Source: an uncultured Pelagibacteraceae bacterium (lineage in GTDB: Bacteria; Pseudomonadota; Alphaproteobacteria; Pelagibacterales; Pelagibacteraceae). Taken from it: a stretch of 55,149 nucleotides of DNA. The notes beneath the pieces are model-generated. The model did no database searches and was not told where the DNA came from. It saw nothing but the letters and a program-made list of their open reading frames with translations. The stretch is taken from the NCBI GenBank assembly GCA_902598595.1, contig CACKCD010000002.1, forward strand, positions 1-55,149. Reading direction: 5' to 3'. Below are positions 50,754-55,149 of the stretch, one piece after another (within the stretch, counting starts at the first letter, position 1; the number at the start of each line of letters is the position of its first letter). The translations under genes and the position numbers were made by a program.

Positions 50754-51371
50754 ATGACAAAAAGACTTAAATCTAAACATAAAGTTGATCGTAGATTAAA
50801 AGCTAATCTATGGGGAAGACCTAAAAGTCCTTTTAATTCAAGAGCATATCCCCCAGGTCAACACGGACAAAACAAGAAAGGCAAGCCAACAGATTATGGA
50901 ATTCAATTACAGGCAAAGCAAAAACTAAAAGCCTATTACGGGAACATTAATGAAAGACAGTTTAGAAATATTTATCGAAAAGCTCTTGCAAAAAGAGGGG
51001 ATACCACAGAAAATTTAATTGCATTGCTTGAAAGTAGATTGGATACGATAATTTATAGAGCTAAGTTTGCCACAACTGTTTTTTCTGCTAGACAAATGAT
51101 TAATCACGGTCATATTAGAGTAAATAAAAAAAGAGTTAATATTTCTAGTTACCTAGTTAAAGACTCTGATTTAATTGAAATTAGAGAAAAATCAAAAAAA
51201 CTTACTTTCATAGAAGGTGCACTTCAAAGTAAAGAAAGAGATGTGCCTGAATACATTCAACTAGATGATAAAAATAAGACAGTAAAGCTAGTAAGAGTTC
51301 CAAAATTCTCAGAGGTGCCTTATCCAGTAATTATGGAACCAAGTTTAGTCATTGAATATTACTCAAGATAA
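50754..51371 (+). CDS. rpsD: 30S ribosomal protein S4
   Basis: Primary 16S-binding protein of 205 residues. N-terminal region has [19 protein letters not shown] and [13 protein letters not shown]; the S4 domain shows [36 protein letters not shown] and the C-terminal [18 protein letters not shown]. This is the alphaproteobacterial type without the Cys zinc motif of some S4 proteins. It stands alone with its own promoter, away from other ribosomal genes. Confidence 0.97.
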   Translation: MTKRLKSKHKVDRRLKANLWGRPKSPFNSRAYPPGQHGQNKKGKPTDYGIQLQAKQKLKAYYGNINERQFRNIYRKALAKRGDTTENLIALLESRLDTIIYRAKFATTVFSARQMINHGHIRVNKKRVNISSYLVKDSDLIEIREKSKKLTFIEGALQSKERDVPEYIQLDDKNKTVKLVRVPKFSEVPYPVIMEPSLVIEYYSR

Positions 51372-51451
51372 TTCATAAATCTAAGTATAAAATTACTTAC
51401 CAAATAATATTCTTTCAAAAAATTTATAAAGCATTATTATCTATTAAATTA

Positions 51452-53032
51452 ATGCAAATTATAAAAAAAAACTTTTTAATAATATTTTTATTTTTCTATT
51501 TAATCTTTGGCTCCTTTGCGGCAATTAAATCAGGTATTTCTTTTGATGAAAACCATGAAGAAATTAATTGGAGAGATAACATTAATATTTCAATGAAATT
51601 ATCTAGTTATCTATTCTACGGTGAAGAATTTGATCCAAAGATTTTAGAAAGTACGATAGGATATGGAATTGGATTCCAACTAATTTCACAACCAATACAA
51701 TTTCTTATAAAAGATTTGATAGCAACTAATAATATAAGTGATTTTGGTAAACACTTACTTGCTAAACATTTTGTTGTATTTTTATTTTTCTTTATATCAG
51801 GGATATTTTTTTATCTAATTCTAAAAAAGATTATAGAAAATGAGAATTTTAGTAAAACTGGAACAATAATTTATTTATTGTACCCGTATCTCTTTGGTCA
51901 ATCATTATTTAGTCCCAAGGATGTACCCTTCATGTCCATTTGGCTTATTTGCACTTATCTAAGTTTAAAATTATTTGAAAAACTAATAGATAAAAGAAAG
52001 ATCTCTTATTTTAATACTTTTTTGTTTTCTTTAATGACCTCATATTTATTGTCAATTAGAATAGCAGGTATACTAATCTTTCTCCAATACCTCATTACTT
52101 TTATAATTTATTTAAGTTTAACAAATACTAATGTCTTTCTTTTTATAAAAAAATTTTACTTAAATTTACTTTTTTTTATATTTAGTACAATTTTGTTAAC
52201 TATAGTTTTTTATCCCGAATTGTGGATTAATCCATTCGGCGTTGTTGAAATAATAAACACAATGTCTAATCATTTTAATAACGTTGGAACAAATACATAT
52301 GGAAAAATAATGTATTCTACTAATTTACCATCTACTTACATGTTGATTTGGTTTTCAGTAAAGTTACCCTTAATAATTATTATTGGCATCTGTTTAATTC
52401 CCTTTACTGAAAAAAGAATATTTAATTCATCTAAAAAATCAATTTATTTTGGCTCACTTTTGATAACTACAATCTTGATACCGTTAGTTTTGATTTTTAG
52501 AAAAGTTCATTTATATGATGAATTAAGACAAGTTATGTTTTTATTTCCATTAATATTTATTATTGGTTTAGTATCAGTATATACATTTTCTAATAAGTTT
52601 TTCTATATAACTGGTATGCTAACTATAACTCTTTTTTTGATTGAGAATATAAAGATTAACCCTTATCAGTATGTATGGTTTAATTTACCATCTCGATATA
52701 TTGATTTAACAAATAAGTTTGAATTAGAATATCAAGGATTAAGCGGTAGAGAAATTGCAGAATTTTTAAATAGTTCAGATAAAAAAGATTTGTGTATTCT
52801 TGCAAATCCAATGCATAGTGTAAAACCTTTTTTGAATAAAAATAAATTTACTTGTTTTGATAGCTGGCAGAAAATTGACACAAATTATAAAAGACCATTT
52901 TTAGGTGTTCAAAATGTTAGAAATCTTAAAAAAAGCAAACCTTACATGTGTGAAATAATTCATGAGACAGGTTTTAAACTTTTATTTCATAAAAAAAAGT
53001 TCACAACAGGTAAACTGTTAGAGTGTACCTAA
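51452..53032 (+). CDS. multi-spanning GT-C-like membrane glycosyltransferase
   Basis: Integral membrane protein of 526 residues with about 11 hydrophobic helices and a soluble C-terminal tail. After helix 1 the first periplasmic loop holds ISFDENHEEINW, like the acidic Asp-Glu of PMT/ArnT-type GT-C enzymes, and a later loop holds SPKDVPFMS. The C-terminal domain has LSGREIAEFLNSS and CFDSW with Cys residues. It would use a lipid-linked sugar on the periplasmic side. Family membership is inferred from topology and these loops only. Lies 80 bp after rpsD with no clear motif in the gap. Confidence 0.65.
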   Translation: MQIIKKNFLIIFLFFYLIFGSFAAIKSGISFDENHEEINWRDNINISMKLSSYLFYGEEFDPKILESTIGYGIGFQLISQPIQFLIKDLIATNNISDFGKHLLAKHFVVFLFFFISGIFFYLILKKIIENENFSKTGTIIYLLYPYLFGQSLFSPKDVPFMSIWLICTYLSLKLFEKLIDKRKISYFNTFLFSLMTSYLLSIRIAGILIFLQYLITFIIYLSLTNTNVFLFIKKFYLNLLFFIFSTILLTIVFYPELWINPFGVVEIINTMSNHFNNVGTNTYGKIMYSTNLPSTYMLIWFSVKLPLIIIIGICLIPFTEKRIFNSSKKSIYFGSLLITTILIPLVLIFRKVHLYDELRQVMFLFPLIFIIGLVSVYTFSNKFFYITGMLTITLFLIENIKINPYQYVWFNLPSRYIDLTNKFELEYQGLSGREIAEFLNSSDKKDLCILANPMHSVKPFLNKNKFTCFDSWQKIDTNYKRPFLGVQNVRNLKKSKPYMCEIIHETGFKLLFHKKKFTTGKLLECT

Positions 53033-53743
53033 CTAATCTATTTTTTTTAAAAATAATTCGTCTACAAAAATATGATTTATATTAGTTATGCTCGACCATT
53101 TTTTTTTATAGTTTAATTTTGTTAAAAATTTAAAAATATCAGAATTTTCAATAATTTTATCTGTTATTTCTACACAAATTATTTTTGGTCTATAAATTTC
53201 AAAATTTAGTGAGTTTAATGCACTTATGTCGGCTCCTTCTAGGTCTATATTAAGAAAATCTATTTTTCTATTACGAAATCTACTATTATCTAAAATTGTT
53301 GTTAATTTTTTAGAAGTCATTTTTTTTTCTTTAATTGGTCCTTGCATTCTATCTTTAGCTACATCTTTTCTAATAGTAGATAATTGGCTAATATTTTTTT
53401 GATGATAAACGATCACTTCTTTTTCTGAATTTGAAATAGCAGAATGAACATTTACATCATTTGGCCGCATATAATTAAATAAGTCTATTGAAAATTTACT
53501 TAGATCTATATTTAAACCACTCCACTTTTTTTTATATAGAAGGTAAGTATTATTTAGATGAAGAGGATGATAGCAACCAGCATCAACGTAAAATCCCTGG
53601 TTAATATTTTTAGTCATTTTAAGCAATTCTAAATCTTCACCCTCCATGGAATAACTTTTCTTTTTGATAAGAAACTTGTTTTTAAGATAAATGTTTTGAA
53701 TTATGTGAAGTTTATTGTATACGTTTCTAATTATACCGATCAT
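53033..53743 (-). CDS. FkbM-family methyltransferase
   Basis: SAM-dependent methyltransferase of 236 residues. The SAM region is GFYVDAGCYHPLHLNNTYLLYK, followed by GLNIDLSKFSID, VNVHSAISNS and IDFLNIDLEGADISAL, the FkbM block with D-x-E-G. IICVEI closes the core. Family members O-methylate sugars or natural products. It abuts the convergent GT-C gene with no gap and overlaps the next minus gene by 4 nt. With the glycosyltransferase it may decorate an envelope glycan (inference). Confidence 0.87.
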   Translation of the reverse strand: MIGIIRNVYNKLHIIQNIYLKNKFLIKKKSYSMEGEDLELLKMTKNINQGFYVDAGCYHPLHLNNTYLLYKKKWSGLNIDLSKFSIDLFNYMRPNDVNVHSAISNSEKEVIVYHQKNISQLSTIRKDVAKDRMQGPIKEKKMTSKKLTTILDNSRFRNRKIDFLNIDLEGADISALNSLNFEIYRPKIICVEITDKIIENSDIFKFLTKLNYKKKWSSITNINHIFVDELFLKKID

Positions 53744-54003
53744 TCAGCAGACTTAAGTTCATTCTTAATCTTTTGAATGAACTGGTTAATTAAAACTCTT
53801 TCATCTTCGTCTAGATAATTTTCTTTTTTAATAGCTTTTTCCATCTCTATCTTGATAGAAGAAACCATTCCTTTTCTGCCTTCTTTAGTAAATAATATTT
53901 CAGTTTGTGAACTAATTCTGTTAATTGTTTTTCCAATAGTAAATTCAAATACAACTATTAAGGCTATAACTGCAATTAGAGTTTTATAAATATAGTTTCT
54001 CAT
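53740..54003 (-). CDS. small single-span membrane protein of unknown function
   Basis: Protein of 87 residues. Residues about 8-25 are hydrophobic (TLIAVIALIVVFEFTIG) and the rest is a charged helix (KIEMEKAIKKENYLDEDERVLINQFIQ). The charge pattern suggests an anchored protein with its C-terminus in the periplasm or cytoplasm; topology is unclear. It lies between grxD and the FkbM gene on the same strand with a 4 nt overlap to the latter. Not recognised. Confidence 0.7.
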   Translation of the reverse strand: MRNYIYKTLIAVIALIVVFEFTIGKTINRISSQTEILFTKEGRKGMVSSIKIEMEKAIKKENYLDEDERVLINQFIQKIKNELKSAE

Positions 54004-54011
54004 TTATATAA

Positions 54012-54329
54012 TTAGATTAATTTTTTAGTCTCTAGTAACTTTTTTAGCTCACCTTTTTCAAACATCTCTTTAACAATGTCACAACCTCCTATAAATTCAC
54101 CTTTGATGTAAAGCTGAGGTATTGTTGGCCAATCACTAAAATCCTTTATTCCCTGTCTTAAATTTTCATCCTCTAAAACATTAACGCCATTAAAATTTAT
54201 TTTTAGATGTTTAAGTACATTAGAAACTGCCATTGAAAATCCACATTGGGGAGAATCTGGTGTTCCTTTCATAAACAAACAAACGTCATTGTTATTTATT
54301 AAATTTTTTATTTTTTCTTTAGTGTTCAT
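54012..54329 (-). CDS. grxD: monothiol glutaredoxin
   Basis: CGFS-type glutaredoxin of 105 residues that carries and hands over [2Fe-2S] clusters with glutathione. The active site is SPQCGFSMAVSNVL after the KGTPD turn; WPTIPQLYIKGEFIGGCDIVKEM holds the cis-Pro and glutathione-binding residues. It overlaps the bolA stop by 4 nt, the classic BolA-Grx4 partnership. Confidence 0.96.
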   Translation of the reverse strand: MNTKEKIKNLINNNDVCLFMKGTPDSPQCGFSMAVSNVLKHLKINFNGVNVLEDENLRQGIKDFSDWPTIPQLYIKGEFIGGCDIVKEMFEKGELKKLLETKKLI

Positions 54330-54559
54330 AATTTTCCTTCGGTAGTAATTGATAAAGCATGAAGTTCATTTCCCATTTTACCCTTCAATGATTTGTATAC
54401 TAACTTATGTTGATCAATTTTATTTAAACCATTAAACATCTTAGATTTAATTATTGCTGAGTAGTGATTATTGTCTCCCATTAGATCTTTGATTTCAATA
54501 GATGCATCGGGAATTGACGAAAGTATAAGTTTTTTTATTTCTTCTACAGGTAAAGGCAT
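54326..54559 (-). CDS. bolA: BolA-family protein
   Basis: Small protein of 77 residues partnering CGFS glutaredoxins in Fe-S handling. The conserved region includes DNNHYSAIIKSKMFNGLNKIDQHKLVYKSL (read in parts) and the C-terminal ELHALSI His motif, a shared cluster ligand. It overlaps grxD by 4 nt and purL by 1 nt, an order common in alphaproteobacteria. Confidence 0.93.
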   Translation of the reverse strand: MPLPVEEIKKLILSSIPDASIEIKDLMGDNNHYSAIIKSKMFNGLNKIDQHKLVYKSLKGKMGNELHALSITTEGKL

Positions 54560-55149
54560 TAATAATTATTGTACCATTGATTGTTAATTTTATACAGTTT
54601 TTTAATATCAATTTTTAATTCTTTTTGAATTTCAAAATAATCTTTTTGAGTGAAACCTATATTTTCATAAAAAATATTGTTGTTTTTTAATATTATTTCG
54701 ACTTTTTCTAAATTATTTTTATCTACTTCCAAAATATATCTACCCTGATCTTCACCAAAAAAATACTTAAATAAATTTGTTAAATTTTTTGGTTTATTTA
54801 TTTTAACACCATAATTAGAGCCCATAGACATTTCTGCTAATGCAACAATTAATCCGCCATTTGAAATGTCATGAACAGAATTAACTAAATTTTTTTTTAT
54901 TATTTCTAGTACGCTTTCCCCATTATTTTTTTCATTTACTAAGTTTATTTCTGGAGGCTGACCATCAAATATCGAATAAATTTCTTCAAGAAACACACTT
55001 TGTTCTAGATGCCCAAAAGTTTTACCAACTATTAATATAATACTATTATTTTTTTTAAATTTATGATCCATGGGGTTTTTTAATTTTTGAATTAAACCGA
55101 CACCACCTATAACAGGTGTAGGTGAAATATTTTTTTTATTTGTACCATT
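54559..55149 (-). CDS. purL: phosphoribosylformylglycinamidine synthase PurL (C-terminal part only)
   Basis: Purine-synthesis enzyme converting FGAR to FGAM. Only about 196 C-terminal residues are in the window; the frame is open to the right edge, so 55071 (an internal ATG) is not the start. The edge reads NGTNKKNISPTPVIGGVGLI, the conserved PurL stretch. DISNGGLIVALAEMS follows. This is the small PurL (with separate PurS and PurQ) judging by the neighbouring bolA and no glutaminase domain at its C-terminus. Confidence 0.93.
   Translation of the reverse strand, partial: NGTNKKNISPTPVIGGVGLIQKLKNPMDHKFKKNNSIILIVGKTFGHLEQSVFLEEIYSIFDGQPPEINLVNEKNNGESVLEIIKKNLVNSVHDISNGGLIVALAEMSMGSNYGVKINKPKNLTNLFKYFFGEDQGRYILEVDKNNLEKVEIILKNNNIFYENIGFTQKDYFEIQKELKIDIKKLYKINNQWYNNY

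Noticed and set aside
51372-51451. Possible terminator or tRNA after rpsD
   Set aside because: AT-rich stretch without a GC hairpin or cloverleaf; nothing can be supported.

Overview
The window looks like the genome of a streamlined marine alphaproteobacterium, most likely Pelagibacterales (SAR11). This is inferred from the very AT-rich sequence, the tiny or negative gaps between genes (many 1-nt TAATG and 4-nt ATGA overlaps, longest non-coding stretch about 186 bp), the purL-bolA-grxD order and the potABCD-type polyamine uptake genes. About 49 protein genes cover nearly the whole window. I found no rRNA, tRNA, IS element, prophage or CRISPR array. Both ends cut a gene: a sugar aminotransferase at the left and purL at the right.

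Region 1 (1-6407) is a surface-glycan cluster: DegT aminotransferase, NAD-dependent epimerase, TIGR04325-like methyltransferase, DUF4422-like protein and dTDP-glucose 4,6-dehydratase on the minus strand, then a GT2 glycosyltransferase and a second epimerase on the plus strand. Region 2 (6404-12535) is the most interesting part. A divergent apt faces a six-gene run: mtnP, mtnA, an exported alpha/beta hydrolase, a FucA-like class II aldolase, a SpeD-SpeE fusion and a nitrilase. Together these can make polyamine, recycle the methylthioadenosine by-product and salvage its adenine. The aldolase, with no mtnC/D nearby, suggests the carbon leaves as DHAP rather than returning to methionine.

Region 3 (12532-24389) holds DUF6165, GT9 and GT4 proteins, a redoxin, a gamma-carbonic anhydrase, an exported lyase-like protein with an exported metal-hydrolase-like protein, a PNPOx-like flavoprotein, a beta-hydroxyacid dehydrogenase divergent from an MFS transporter, rpoZ with a long acidic tail, dusA, a TauE/SafE exporter and a phosphohexomutase. 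Region 4 (24390-30598) has nrdAB behind a promoter and two NrdR boxes, then the zinc system znuA / znuCB-zur around twin Zur-like palindromes.

Region 5 (30652-37126) pairs a EutA/maleate-isomerase-like protein and an ectoine-hydrolase-like M24 protein with a polyamine-type ABC transporter, which has a promoter before the binding protein and a hairpin terminator after it. Region 6 (37127-42289, minus) carries a cyclophilin, argE, prpC, prpB, a LysE exporter and a HAD phosphatase. Region 7 (42360-51371, plus) is core metabolism and translation: a GlmU acetyltransferase half, glmS, class II DAHP synthase, nadE, cysS, cimA, trmJ and rpsD. Region 8 (51452-55149) has a GT-C membrane protein, an FkbM methyltransferase, a small membrane protein, grxD, bolA and the 3' part of purL.
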